This document shows, piece by piece, positions 22,480 to 34,106 of a stretch of DNA of 64,000 nt. Made by a program: the position numbers and the translations under genes. The stretch's first letter is position 1, and every line of letters begins with the position of its first letter. Origin of the DNA: Microglena sp. YARC (Eukaryota > Chlorophyta > Chlorophyceae > Chlamydomonadales > Chlamydomonadaceae); the NCBI GenBank assembly GCA_022414725.1, contig CM039464.1, forward strand, positions 35,166,671 through 35,230,670, written 5' to 3'. Under the pieces are notes generated by a model. The model did not search any database and had not been told where the DNA came from. It saw only the letters and a program-made list of their open reading frames with translations.

Positions 22480-24686
22480 TTGACAAGATTAAGTATAGTA
22501 GCGGGCCCTGGCGGGTCCCCTGGAGGTCGGCCCCGGGGTGGGGTACGGAAAGCGATGGCTTCTTAGTTCAGTTGTCTAAAATTGTTTCATTTGTTTTGAA
22601 CGTTGAAAAAATGTTATATATGTATTCAGCTGTCCATGCCAAGGGAGTTCCAACGTGAACAAAGTGCAGTGAGATGCTTTTGCAAATTGCAATTGCTTAG
22701 AACTGTGTACAGTTGTCTATTTACACGTAAAGTTTTCATACTGAAAATAAGTATTTACTAGAAAAGCAAGAAAAAATGAGATGACATCCACAGGGGCAAC
22801 ACTGATATTTCCAAGACCAATGTTTGATTTATCCTATGTAAATGTTCATGAATGGAGGGGAAAAAGGCAGTTCAGTGCAGCACAGCGCAGTTCGGTGAAG
22901 TTCAAAATGGCACCTCACTTCACATCTGCCTCCACATCTACCTACTCCACACCTACACGTAGTCAAAATCTATCCAACTCCAGTCCTCAACAAATGACAA
23001 TCAGGACAATGACAGGGTAAATTATTATTCAGACCTCGTAGGCACCACTCTTGGACCGTCTTACCAAAATGTGGTGTTCAATCTTGCCATAATTCGGTGA
23101 ATCCAAAACACTCAATGTTTATATTTGAACTACCTGAGAGGTAGTTATCACTAAAGATGAAGGCAAAATCAACCATAAGTATCCCGCGCAACAGTCTAAT
23201 ATGACTGCACACCCATTCACCATCTTCACACGATTGGAGTTGTACATCACTGATGGTCATGCAAGGGGCAGTAGAACCAAAGACTGCACATCATGTACTT
23301 TAGGGAAAAGTTCCGAAAAGGAAAGCTTGCATAGGAATCATGTGTGTATGTGAAATGAATGCGGGTCAACAAGGTGAAGCTGGCATGGGAATCATGTGTG
23401 TACGTGAAATGAATGCATAATGTAGCGTGAGCTCCAAACAAAACCCACCAACCGACATGTAATAACTTAGCACTCACGCACACAACACGTGGGTGTTTCA
23501 TTTGTTATTAAAATACATGTGGTACATAAACTCCTAAGTGATCAAATAATACCAACACACATCTGCAACAAAACAGTGAAAATAAACAGATTTTTGTTTT
23601 TGCAGATCTGGGGTGTCGTGGATGTAGAGTGCTGCAGCAACACACACTAAATTGCCAAGACATGAGTCAGGCAGTGAGGCTAGTATTCCATTCATGACAG
23701 TGAATTGCTGAGTGCGGTACACTGTATTCTGCTCGGCTGCTTCAGCAAGCATGCATATAGAATGAGGTTACCTTCGCAGCTGGAAGCAACGATGGAACAC
23801 AAAGTTGCGCAGCAGTGGTATTGATACGCCTATGCCAGGTTGGGGCACGCAGTGTTGCATACAGCTAATCGCGAGCAGAACGCCCAGAGCTCATGCAAGA
23901 GTTCCGGATCTCACTCAATTATGTAGGTTCACGATAAGGATACAATTCGCGCGTGCCTGCTTTTATTGTCCCGAGCAATTTAAGCTGTCCGAATTCCGGC
24001 GGTTGCTGAAGCGCCTTTTGCCCAATCGTAGTTTTCGCAACGTAATAAGCGCTGCTGCTGCTGCTGCTGCTGCTGTTGTTGGCTGGATTTCCAGCGGGGA
24101 GACAGATGTTGCGTATTGGACCACCATGCAAACTGCTTTACACGTATTTCGCTGCAAAACTTGAATATACAGGAATAGCAACTGTTCATCGAGGCCAGAG
24201 AAGATACAGAGGTCAAGGAGAAGAACGATAGAATCGAGCAAGGGTCTTATAGACTCCAGAGTACTGAATTGACCGGCTGATTTGACTGGCGTTCTTGGGA
24301 AATTTGAAGATTGGAACCCGACCAATTGGCAAATGTCATTCCCTCCTAAAAGTGGGTATCAGAAAAGCATGGCAAAACTAACTTGGCTAAGGGGTCTATG
24401 GCTTTGATAGTCTCAAGCTCAAATCTGAAATCCAGTTGGCAAAGAGTCTTATGTTATTGTTACATTTCCTTGTTACATGTTCACCAAGAAGTTAGCCCAA
24501 GCTTGCTGTAAACCCATGTACCAATTAAAATTAGGAGCATTAAACTTGCTGGGGCTTAGTAGCCAGAACAGTACACGCCTCCAGCCAGCCAAATTGCTGG
24601 CTGGAACAATGTAACCAAGTTCAAGGGCAAGTATATGTTCACATAGTAGTTTGCCCAAGCTTGCCGGAAATAAAACCATGTAGCCG
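22480..24686. other. Intergenic sequence with a (GCT)n run
   Basis: No gene is supported. A (CTG)n trinucleotide run of about nine units lies at 24051-24076. At 24480-24686 there are two diverged copies of a roughly 185-bp sequence (GCCCAAGCTTGC ... CTNGGGCTTAGTAG). The Copia element is inserted in the second copy, whose remainder continues at 29338. Confidence 0.4.
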
Positions 24687-24691
24687 GATGT

Positions 24692-24910
24692 TGTTATTGT
24701 CCGTTGCGTCGGACACTGAGTTGGCATAGTGCACGCGTGGTCCAGGTGCCCCAGGACCCGGGTTGCCTGCCGCCAGGCCATAGGCTAGCTATGGCCTGCA
24801 CGTGTCTTCAGAATCTTCCTGGAGACTTCCTATTCTATATAGCCGCACGAGTTGCGATGTTAACTCTCTGCTCTTCAGTCTTCACTGGGTAACAACTCTA
24901 TCGATTGAAA
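24692..24910 (+). repeat. Left LTR of Copia-like element
   Basis: Starts TGTTATTGTCCGTTGCG and ends CTATCGATTGAAA. Near-identical to 29114-29332. Confidence 0.9.
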
Positions 24911-25480
24911 GGTTATCGGCCCAACCGCTGCCCGCAGACAACGCCCCTGCGCCCGTGCCAAGTGGATCTTCAGCCCTGCACAAGGTGACAGTTTTCCCTC
25001 TGAATCGCTCGACGGCTTGAGTACTGCTTTTGGCCCTGGATTGCCTACGTGTTCACGTGAGGAATCTAACCTGCGCTGCCTCGCCTACTGCCCACACAAC
25101 AGTTGTTGTCTCCACTTTCCGTCCCAGACGCCCCGTAGACGCAGTCCAGAAGTCTCTGTAGATCTACGACGTGAGTTGTACACTCATCAGATCACACACA
25201 GCGTTGCGCAATCCTCTGAGATTGTTTGTGCCAAGGAGATATTCAGCCCTGCACGCCATCGTACCCCCCCCCCCCCCCCCCCTGCTACTATCACCACCTT
25301 TTCAGACCACCAAGATCCATTTGGATCCCCCTTCGCTGTCAACACTCCTTCACCACTACCTCCGAACCGCACAACCAAGACTGAAGCCCGACAAGCTTCA
25401 CACCAGGATTACCCACCGGCCGGTTTATTAACCCGGTGTGGAGTCCAAGACCCCAAGACCCCAGCGCCGCGATAGACAAC

Positions 25481-26992
25481 ATGGCAACACCAGCCAAGCC
25501 CCCTGCATTCGTCTTCGACAGCACCTCTGCTGTTCCCTGGCACAAGTTTGGACCCTTCCTCCTTCGTCACCTCAGATCCCACCCTGGATGCATCTCCATC
25601 GCCATTGACGCGTCGATGGCTCAACCCCCAAACGGTGAACCACCAACAGGTGACGAATACCCATTGGAAGACTCTCATTGATTACCCGAATGTTGACCAT
25701 GCTAATGCAAATATTGCATCTCATGCTGTTCCCTACCGCATCACGATGGTGAAGAATGCTTTCGCTCTCAATGAAATCCTCAGGCATTGTTCAGACCCCA
25801 TACAGCAGGCCATACTTGCACACACTGATGTTGCTGCCAAAGCCTACATGTTTCTGAAGCTCACGTATGGAGAACGGAATTCTGACCTGGAAACAGGTGC
25901 TGTGAGATCCATGTACAGTCTCAGCATAACAACATCTGAACCACTGCAGGTCTACCTATCTCGAAGCTATGAGTTATACTCCTTACTTCCCCAAGTCAAT
26001 GGAGTCAGCAACACCTCCATCCCTGCCTTCCTTAGCATCATTGTCCATGGACTCTCACCTCGCCCAGAATACAATGGTTTCAGGAACTCCTTCCACAACT
26101 CTGTCTGCCCTGACTTTGCATCATTCCAGACACAGATCATCAGGTACCAGGTTTCCAACCAGATATCTGACTCCACCATCTCTCCCGAGGAAACCGAGCA
26201 CATTGCAGCTGCTGTCTTCCAGGGGAGACCAAGGAAGGACCGTGTTCCATCAACCCAGATGACCTGCTGGAACTGTAATGGCTTTGGACACAACTCCCTC
26301 ACTTGCTCCAGCAGTGACTCCACTAACCTGAAGTACAGATCTCCACCGTTTTCATCTACATCTGGCAATAGGGGATCTCCATCACCCCCCAATGATGCAG
26401 CCAGGAGGTCCTCCAGCAAGTCCAAGTCCCCTAGGAGGGACAACAGGAGCTCCAACAAAGACCCCAAGAGCTACAGCCGCCGTGACAACAGTAGGCATGC
26501 CCATGTGGCAGATGATGACTGTTCTACTTCCCAGTCCAGCACAGACAATGAGGATGAGCACAACTTCATGGCATTGACAACACATGATGGACCCCAGCCT
26601 CTCCAAGATGCTGAGTCAACAAGAGGCAAGTCCACACCCCTGTCTCTCCCACATGCTCCCTTGGATGACAGTACTTTCTTTGGACCCATGAATGATACAG
26701 ATGCCTGTCTTATAGAAAGGGAAGAGTCCATGCCAAGGGATGACACTGATGATGATGATGAGGGGAATGTAAATGTGGACCTTTCTGACAGTGCCACCCT
26801 TGATCCCTACCAGACAGCTCTCCAGATAGAGTGGCTTTTAGACTGTGCAGCCCACTCCCACTGCACCAGTAACCCCTCCAACTTGCATGACATTCAGGAT
26901 CTCCCCCAGCCTATTAGCCTCCAATTGGCTGACCTTGGAGCAGCCCCACTCCTCAGCTCCTCTGCCTCCAGAAAGGGAAAGCTCACATCATA
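25481..26992 (+). CDS. Copia-like gag with zinc knuckle and protease remnant
   Basis: The likely start is the ATG at 25481 (MATPAKPPAFVFDST), a frame that stays open to 25681. The main gag frame is the one running from 25548 to 26992, so one frameshift is needed near 25678. The central part (YMFLKLTYGE, YLSRSYELYSLLPQV) is typical of Copia gag. A CX2CX4HX4C zinc knuckle is present as CWNCNGFGHNSLTC, followed by a long Ser/Arg/Asp-rich low-complexity region. Near the end WLLDCAAHSHCTSN resembles the Copia aspartic protease site W.LDSGAS.H, but with CAA for SGA, so the protease is probably inactive. Gag packages the element RNA into virus-like particles in the host cytoplasm. Confidence 0.75.
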
Positions 26993-27109
26993 GGGCATCA
27001 TGGATCCCTGATCACCCTCCACGATGTGCTCCTTGCTCCCCCCCTGACTACAGCCAACATCATCAGCTTGCATGCAGCACACAGGCTCTCTCCCAAGCTT
27101 TAGGTTCAC

Positions 27110-28336
27110 ATGTCCAATGCTACTGCTACTCTCTCCTTACCCACAACCAGGGGTACAAAGACAATCCTCTTATGCCCCAAAAAGCATGGTCTCTACTTCA
27201 CTAGCACCTCTAAGAACCCTACCCCTCCCCCTCCCCCTATCCCTATCCCCAATACCCCATCTACACGTCTATCTCCATCTCCCACATTCCCTTTGATAAT
27301 CATGATGGTCACCCAACCAGAACTGATCAACCAGCCAGCTGCCCCCTACAATGATGACTTTGCTGGCAGCTGCTCCATCCCACATGATACTGCTAGCAGC
27401 TCCAGTAGTCTACCAGATTTGATCCCAGTCATTGGTGATGATGACCTGCCTGACCTTGCCCAAGCCCGTCCACCATCCTTGCTCCAGTCAGACAATGGGG
27501 GAGAATTCACATCACACCAAGATGATCTGTACACCACCTCTTCACATGTCTTCATCCCAGATCCTGCCTACTCTACCGCCCCCATCCAACAGCTTCCCAC
27601 TGTTCCTTTTGATGACCTCTGTAACCTGACAGAAGCACAAGCCAGAATAGAAATGGACCTCATGCTAGACCAAGCCAGTACTACGTATGAGGATGCATTC
27701 CCTGTTGATGGACAAGGGTCCTGCACTCAGCAAGAGATCTCCCAAGCCCTTAGATTTGACCAGTGGATTCCCTCAGCTACTTCCCCTCCCCCTGACCAGC
27801 CCCTCACTCATGTCAACATGAACACCTACCCAGTCCATTTCCTTAACAACTCTGGTCTCTCCATAACCAGGTTTGGAACCCTGCTGACTACCCTCAACAA
27901 CTCCCCTTCTTCCCTTAGAGCCTTTAGCATCAGACCTAGACAGCCTGTCCCCACCCTCATTCACCAGCTAGCCAACCAGTTCCCTACCCTGCTAGCATCT
28001 GAGCAGACTAAATTACCCAGCAGACAGATGCACAGCAGCCCTTCATCAGTCTGTAGACCTCTTCTCAAGCATGTCAACAGATTGCAGCACATGGTCCATA
28101 TCTACCCCACTGTTTCTACAGCTGACAGGCCCACCCTTCAGTGGGCCATCTACCTACAAGCAGCCATGGTCCAAGCACATGCACGGATCCTTGCCACCTG
28201 GCCCAATATGCTCATGCATCCCATCAGCTGTGTGAAACCTGGAGGCAGAGTCATCTGTGTCAGCAACCTCAGCATGCACTGGAACCCAATGGATTTCACA
28301 TTCATCAACATGCTGGACACCCCCAAGGATGTCTAG
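27110..28336 (+). CDS. Copia-like second ORF: pre-integrase and integrase remnants, no RT
   Basis: 408 codons in an open frame. Early it has TKTILLCPKKHGLYFTS, which resembles the GAG-pre-integrase segment. Just upstream (about 27000-27100, another frame) HDVLLAPPLTTANIISLHA fits the Copia stretch after the protease. Near 27478 LLQSDNGGEFTS matches the integrase catalytic DNGGEF motif, but the surrounding integrase core is missing. The remainder is proline/threonine-rich and not recognised, and no YVDD-type motif is found. It reads as a deletion derivative in which most of pol is gone. Confidence 0.55.
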   Translation: MSNATATLSLPTTRGTKTILLCPKKHGLYFTSTSKNPTPPPPPIPIPNTPSTRLSPSPTFPLIIMMVTQPELINQPAAPYNDDFAGSCSIPHDTASSSSSLPDLIPVIGDDDLPDLAQARPPSLLQSDNGGEFTSHQDDLYTTSSHVFIPDPAYSTAPIQQLPTVPFDDLCNLTEAQARIEMDLMLDQASTTYEDAFPVDGQGSCTQQEISQALRFDQWIPSATSPPPDQPLTHVNMNTYPVHFLNNSGLSITRFGTLLTTLNNSPSSLRAFSIRPRQPVPTLIHQLANQFPTLLASEQTKLPSRQMHSSPSSVCRPLLKHVNRLQHMVHIYPTVSTADRPTLQWAIYLQAAMVQAHARILATWPNMLMHPISCVKPGGRVICVSNLSMHWNPMDFTFINMLDTPKDV

Positions 28337-28639
28337 GAAATCCTTCTCCACTCTCCTAAAAATAATCCACAGCCAGCTGGACCTTGATGGATACCTAGCA
28401 GCTGGCACCTAAATATGCACCTATAGTCTATTGCTCCTTATTGTTTTAGCCATGAACACTCTAAGATTAATCTGGGTACTGCCTCCTGTACTGGTGTCTT
28501 GTACTGCCTCTTGTACTGATGCCCCCTTTGATTTATAATCCATCATCAAGTTACTGCCGTATGTCTGCAATACTCTAATTTAGGATGAGCCCAAATTATG
28601 GGGGGACTAGCACAGACATCTTGTCTAAACTTATTCTCT

Positions 28640-28920
28640 CATCTCAAATCATGTCCTAATTCTCGTAAGCTACCTAGCCTGCAGCCTATCAGCAGCTTCC
28701 TTCCAGCTTCCCAGCAGCCTCCCTGCAAACTAGCCTGCAGCCTACCTGCATTTTCTCCCAGCTTCCTTGCAGCCCCTCTGCTAACTAGCCTGCAGCCTAT
28801 ATGCAGTTTCTCTCAGCTTTCCTGCAGCCCCTCTGCTACCTAGCCCGCAGCCTATCTGCAGTTTCCCTCTAGCTTCCTCAGGCAGCCTCCCTGCTATCTG
28901 CTACCCTAGTAGACTGACAT
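28640..28920. repeat. About 57-bp repeat in the 3' region of the Copia-like element
   Basis: Four to five diverged copies of a unit containing CTAGCCTGCAGCCTATCTGC. Non-coding. Confidence 0.7.
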
Positions 28921-29113
28921 TGATCTGAAGACATTTGCTATTAAGGTGCCGTGTCCCCTTAGATCCTGTTCCAAATAATTTATTATTTACAGCCTCTCCT
29001 GCCAGCCACTAGCATCTCTAAATAGCCTTGTCAGCCTTTATACTATTATTATTTATGCCCCTCAGTTAATTCCAGGGATTCTTGTATCCAAGAATACCTT
29101 GAATTGGGGGGGA

Positions 29114-29332
29114 TGTTATTGTCCGTTGCGTCGGACACTGAGTTGGCATAGTGCACGCGTGGTCCAGGTGCCCCAGGACCCGGGTTGCCTGCCGCCAAGC
29201 CATAGGCTAGCTATGGCCTGCACGTGTCTTCAGAATCTTCCTGGAGACTTCCTATTATATATAGCCGCACGAGTTGCGATGTTAACTCTCTGCTCTTCAG
29301 TCTTCACTGTGTAACAACTCTATCGATTGAAA
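29114..29332 (+). repeat. Right LTR of Copia-like element
   Basis: Same sequence as the left LTR apart from about three substitutions. Followed directly by the GATGT target duplication. Confidence 0.9.
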
Positions 29333-29337
29333 GATGT

Positions 29338-30050
29338 AGCACTTCAAATTAGGAACATTTAACTCGCTAGGGCTTAGTAGACTGAGTACCATGGTAACTG
29401 TTACTTGGCAAAGGCCAACCACCTGGTGTGGTCTCAAGCTGGATCCCTAATACGGTTTGGCAAAGGGTCGTTTGCCAAACCGTTCGCCAATACTTCAGGC
29501 GCGTACGGTATGTAACACCTACATTTGCATGGGTGGCACATGTGCATGTAACATATATGTATGTACGTTCAGCTACCACGTACTATCTACCCCAGGCCTT
29601 ATTGATACAAGCACCTTGGCTGCTTTGTTGATTTAGCTTGTCGCCTTATCTTGCTTGCAACTTGCGATCTAAATGTAAACAGCGTGGACCACTAGATCCT
29701 AGTATCTTACTAGTAAATCGGCTAGCCATCCCACATGACGGTTATGGCCGTGAATCTGTTGAGTGGATTACCTTGAGCGCATAAGTTGCTCGCCAATCCT
29801 CGTGTCTTGTATGGCTCCCGGGTATTTGCATCGCCCCAAGGTGTGGGAACCCTTTTTGTCTCGGGCCAATACTCCACATGTTTTATTAGGTCGACATTAA
29901 TGACCGGACAATAACAATAATCGTATGGGTCTGATTCTTGGGTCTGCATTATGGAGACAAGCAAACATTAATACTCGTTTTGAACGATTCTGCAAGACTA
30001 CAGTTTTGTTGGAAGAAAAACGATAGCAGACATCAGGGTGGACATTCCAG
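29338..30050. other. Intergenic, nothing recognised
   Basis: Continuation of the sequence that the Copia-like element interrupted. No supported gene. Confidence 0.35.
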
Positions 30051-30067
30051 AAATTCGTTCATAGACA

Positions 30068-30545
30068 TCAGAGTAGTACATTCCTTCGCGTGCACTTCTC
30101 AGTCCAGGTATCAAACGCTTGCTCGAAGGGAAAGTCGTCATAGGGAAACATGCGGCGCATTACAAAAGCCAGCACAGCGACGTTGGGATGCTCCTCCTCC
30201 AGCCGATTCCTCGTCAGGTCCTTGATGGAATGAGCAAATTACAGTGCAGTCAATGGCAGTACCCGAATGAAAAAAATCTCCAGATTTTTGGAATAACATT
30301 TTAATAACATTTTCCGTTTCCTTTTTTCCTTCTTCTTTTGGACGATAAAAACTAATACTGACAGATACAAAATAAAATGATTCCTATCAAAAAAACTCGA
30401 TCTCTTCATACATGATCGGATAGACAGAAATAATTGCTCGAACTTCCACTTCTGGATTGCACATCAGATAATGTGGAGGAATAATTTTACCCCCCCGATT
30501 GGTACATAAGGATCTGGTACTTTCTTCTCGAATATCTCACCAATT
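30068..30545 (-). pseudogene. Unidentified minus-strand coding remnant
   Basis: Two protein-like stretches read leftward. From about 30545, GEIFEKKVPDPYVPIGG runs into a seven-G homopolymer, after which another frame gives KIIPPHYLMCNPEVEVRAI and SVYPIMYEEIEFF. Further on (about 30236-30068) a frame reads FAHSIKDLTRNRLEEEH, VAVLAFVMRRMFPYDDF and FEQAFDTWTEKC. The content looks like real coding sequence, with balanced charge and hydrophobic spacing, but I do not recognise a family, and it is not clear whether both parts belong to one gene. It sits just outside the palindromic array. Confidence 0.35.
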
Positions 30546-31400
30546 GTGCATGCACTGGGGTGAATTGGGTGGGTGTTTGGGGGTGGGGGGCTCCCATACG
30601 CGTACGGGAGGAATTTCGAAGTAATGAGGGTGAGATGAAGGGGGGGGGGGGGGGGGGGGGATGGGGTGGCAGGCTCCCATTCGCGTACGGGAGGACTGCG
30701 CATGCACTGGGGGGTGGGTGTGGGGTGGCGGGCTCCCCTTCGCGTACGGGAGGGCTGTGCATGCACTGGGGGGTGGGTGTGGTGTGGCAGGCTCCCCATT
30801 CACGTACGGGAGGGCTGTGCATGCACTGGGGTGAATTGGGTGGGTGTTTTGGGGGTGGGGGGCTCCCATACGCGTACGGGAGGAATTTCGAAGTAATGAG
30901 GGTGAGATGAAGGGGGGGGGGGGCGGGCTCCCCATTCGCGTACGGGAGGACTGCGCATGCACTGGGGGGGTGGGTGTGGAGTGGCGGGCTCCCTTCGCGT
31001 ACGGGAGGGCTGTGCATGCACTGGGGGGTGGGTGTGGGGTGGCGGGCTCCCCTTTGCGTACGGGAGGGCTATGCATGCACTGGGGGGTGGGTGTGGGGTG
31101 GCGGGCTCCCCTTCGCGTACGGGAGGGGCTGTGCATGCACTGGGGTGAATTGGGTGGGTGTTTTGGGGGTGGGGGGGCTCCCATACTCGTACGGGAGGAA
31201 TTTCGAAGCAATGAGGGTGAGATGAAGGGGGGGGGGTGTCTGCTCCCCCACGCGTACGGGAGGGCTGTGCATGCACTGGGGGTGGGTGTCGGGTGATGGG
31301 CTCCCCTTCGCGTACGGGATGAATGCGCATGCACTGGGGTGTATTGTGGGGGTGTGGGGGATGGGGGGCTCCCATTCACGTACGGGAGGAATTTACATAC
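30546..31400. repeat. Palindromic minisatellite in the 5' intron of ParB/MTase gene copy 1 (G-rich orientation)
   Basis: Compound tandem repeat, roughly 85 to 110 bp per palindrome. Each unit has a CTCCC-NNNNCGCGTAC-GGGAG palindrome (variants CTCCCATTCGCGTACGGGAG and CTCCCATACGCGTACGGGAG) followed by GCATGCACTGGGG and G runs. It lies upstream of exon B, matching the position of the 53950-55600 array in copy 2. All open frames inside are artefacts. Confidence 0.85.
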
Positions 31401-31473
31401 AATGTTAGAGTGAGTCTAATTATTTAATTCAATTCGAACAAATGACTACCCTATCCTATTTTATTGGACGCAG

Positions 31474-33064
31474 CTTCTACTCAAATGGCACCATCGATGC
31501 CAAGATGTACGGAGACGGGAACGCCCGCATGTGACGAAGGCATTCAACAGTGGAACAAGCAGGTCGTAGGAACTAGGTCTCGCGAGGTGCTATTAGGAGG
31601 CGCCAGTGCCAAAACTATTGTGACGCACACATCCTGGTATCGGTTTTTCTGGAACTTGCAAACCGATGTGTGGGGTCCGAAGCTTTCTGGCTTATAACTT
31701 ACCCTCGATGATTGCACGTCCGAACAGCTGAAGGACATGGCATTCAAGAACCACATGCCCGTAGGCGATTTCCGCACTCCGCACAACTACACCGCCGCAA
31801 TGCAAAAATGGTGGTTGCAGGATCGCGGTGAACCTGTGCAACTGCGCACAGGCGTCCTCCCAGCGAGACAGCTCGATGAAACGAGACTGAGTATCCGAGC
31901 ATGCGAATCCACGCTAACTCCAGGTTTCGAGAGTTTCAGCCCAGGCAGGAGGGGAACAAGGCAGAGAGAGAAGCAGGCACCTGACAGCAGTGAGTGAATG
32001 TTTGATCATACCGTATTGAGTGCGACAGGTCGAGCTTTTGAAACAAACCTGTACGGAGCGACATGTACTGCAGGTTTGAATATCGTTGTGCTACACAACG
32101 TACTGCGCTTTTGAATATCATTGCTCTGACAGCGATCTTTCCTTTTCGTTTTCCTTCACCATTCCTTACTTCCGCAATTGTGACTTGCCAACAGGTTCTG
32201 CGAGTAAGAGGAGGAAGCGACAGGAGGATGCGAAGCGAGAGGAGGCTAAGCGAGGAGGCAACAATCGGGAGGCTTGCAATGGACACCCGGTTCAGGACGA
32301 GGGCGATGCAACCCAGGACGCTGCCAATGAAGCCATGCCGAAAGATCTCCGTGCAATGTGTGTTCATTTCGAACTCATGCTTATTTCACAACTGTCCGCC
32401 ATACACTTCAATGGTCGCGCTAGGGGTTGCGAGCTTGACAACGTTGCCGATTGCGACCTCGTGCGGTGGTGAAGCTTGTCCATGCAGATTCGGAGATTGA
32501 CAACCGCGAATCGCGAATCGGCAATGCATTCAACTCGATTATTTCTAGTTTCTTTAGTCGATTGTATGAAAAGAATCTTCTTTTATTTTGCGTATGTCGT
32601 ACGACATTACGCTTACCCAAGTATTGTGCCACGTCATGTAGGACATGTGGCGGGGGCTCCCATTCGCGTACGGGAGGAATCTCGAAACACTGTGGGTGAG
32701 ATGAAGGGGGAGGGGTGTCTGCTCCCCCACGCGTACGGGAGGGCTGTGCATGCACTGGGGGGTGGGTGTGGGGTGGGGGGCTCCCTTCGCGTACGGGAGG
32801 ACTGTGCATGCACTGGGGTGTATTGGGTGGGGGTGGGGGTTTGGGGGTTGGGGGGCTCCCATTCGCGTACGGGAGGAATTTCGAAACACTGAGGGTGAGA
32901 TGAAGTGCATGCACAGTCCTCCCGTACGCGAAGGGGAGCCCCCCACCCACACCCACCCCCCAGTGCATGCACATCCCTCCCGTACGCGTGGGGGAGCAGA
33001 TACCCCTCCCCTTCATCTCACCCACAGTGTTTCGAAATTCCTCCCGTACGCGAATGGGAGACCC

Positions 33065-33095
<31 letters not shown>

Positions 33096-33280
33096 CCAAT
33101 ACACCCCAGTGCTTGCCACAGTCCTCCGTACGCGAAGGGGAGCCCCCCCCACCCCCAACACCCACACAATACACCCCAGTGCATGCACAGCCCCTCCCGT
33201 ACGCGTGGGGGAGCAGACACCCCTCCACCTTCAGCTCATCCTCAGTGTTTCGAAATTCCTCCCGTACGCGAATGGGAGCC

Positions 33281-33311
<31 letters not shown>

Positions 33312-33496
33312 ACACAAACACACCAATACACCGCATTGCATGCACAGTCCTCCCGTACGCGAAGGGGAGCCCCCTCCCAAACACCCACCCCCCAGTGCAT
33401 GCACAGCCCTCCCGTACGTGTGGGGGAGCAGACACCCCTCCCCTTCATCTCACCCTCAGTGTTTCGAAATTCTCCATACGCGAATGGGAGACCCCC

Positions 33497-33527
<31 letters not shown>

Positions 33528-34075
33528 AACCACCCAATAGACCCCAGTGCATGCACAGTCCTCCTGTACGCGAAGGGGAGGCCCCCCACCCCAACATCCA
33601 CACAATACACCCCAGTGCATGCACAGCCCACCTGTACGCGTGGGGGAGCAGACACCCCTCCCCCTTCATCTCACCCTCAGTGTTTCGAAATTCCTCCCGT
33701 ACGCGAATTGGGAGCCCGCCACCCCAACCCCCACCCCCACCCATTACACCCCAGTGCATGCACAGTCCTCCCGTACGCGAAGGGGAGCCCCCCACCCCAC
33801 AACACCCCCCAGTGCATGCACAGCCCTCCCGTACGCGGTGGGGGAGGGGTGTCTGCTCCCCCACGCGTACGGGAGGGCTGTGCACCCCCCAAAACCCCAC
33901 CCCCACCCAATACACCCCAGTGCATGCACAGTCCTCCCGTACGCGAAGGGGAGCCCCCCACCCACACCACCCCCCAGTGCATGCACAGCCTCCCGTACGC
34001 GTGGGGGAGCAGACACCCCTCCCCTTCATCTCACCCTCAGTATTTCGAAAAATTACTCCGTACGCGAATTGGAAC

Positions 34076-34106
<31 letters not shown>

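Larger units (their letters stand above)
24692..29332 (+). mobile_element. Copia-like LTR retrotransposon, non-autonomous
   Basis: 4641-bp element with two 219-bp LTRs, flanked by the 5-bp target duplication GATGT (24687-24691 and 29333-29337). A primer-binding-site-like stretch (GGTTATCGGCCC) follows the left LTR, and a purine-rich tract (ATTGGGGGGGA) precedes the right LTR. Internal coding is plus strand: gag with a zinc knuckle, a degenerate protease motif, a GAG-pre-integrase-like stretch and one integrase-like motif. No reverse transcriptase or RNase H motif is found, so it must depend on another element. The two LTRs differ at only about three positions, which suggests recent insertion. 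Confidence 0.88.

Noticed and set aside
20221..22483. 20-residue repeat proteins (VEHSPVAVPRSRFLSSIAKI and the complementary frame)
   Set aside because: 60-bp satellite open in both strands; no start context or flanking domain.
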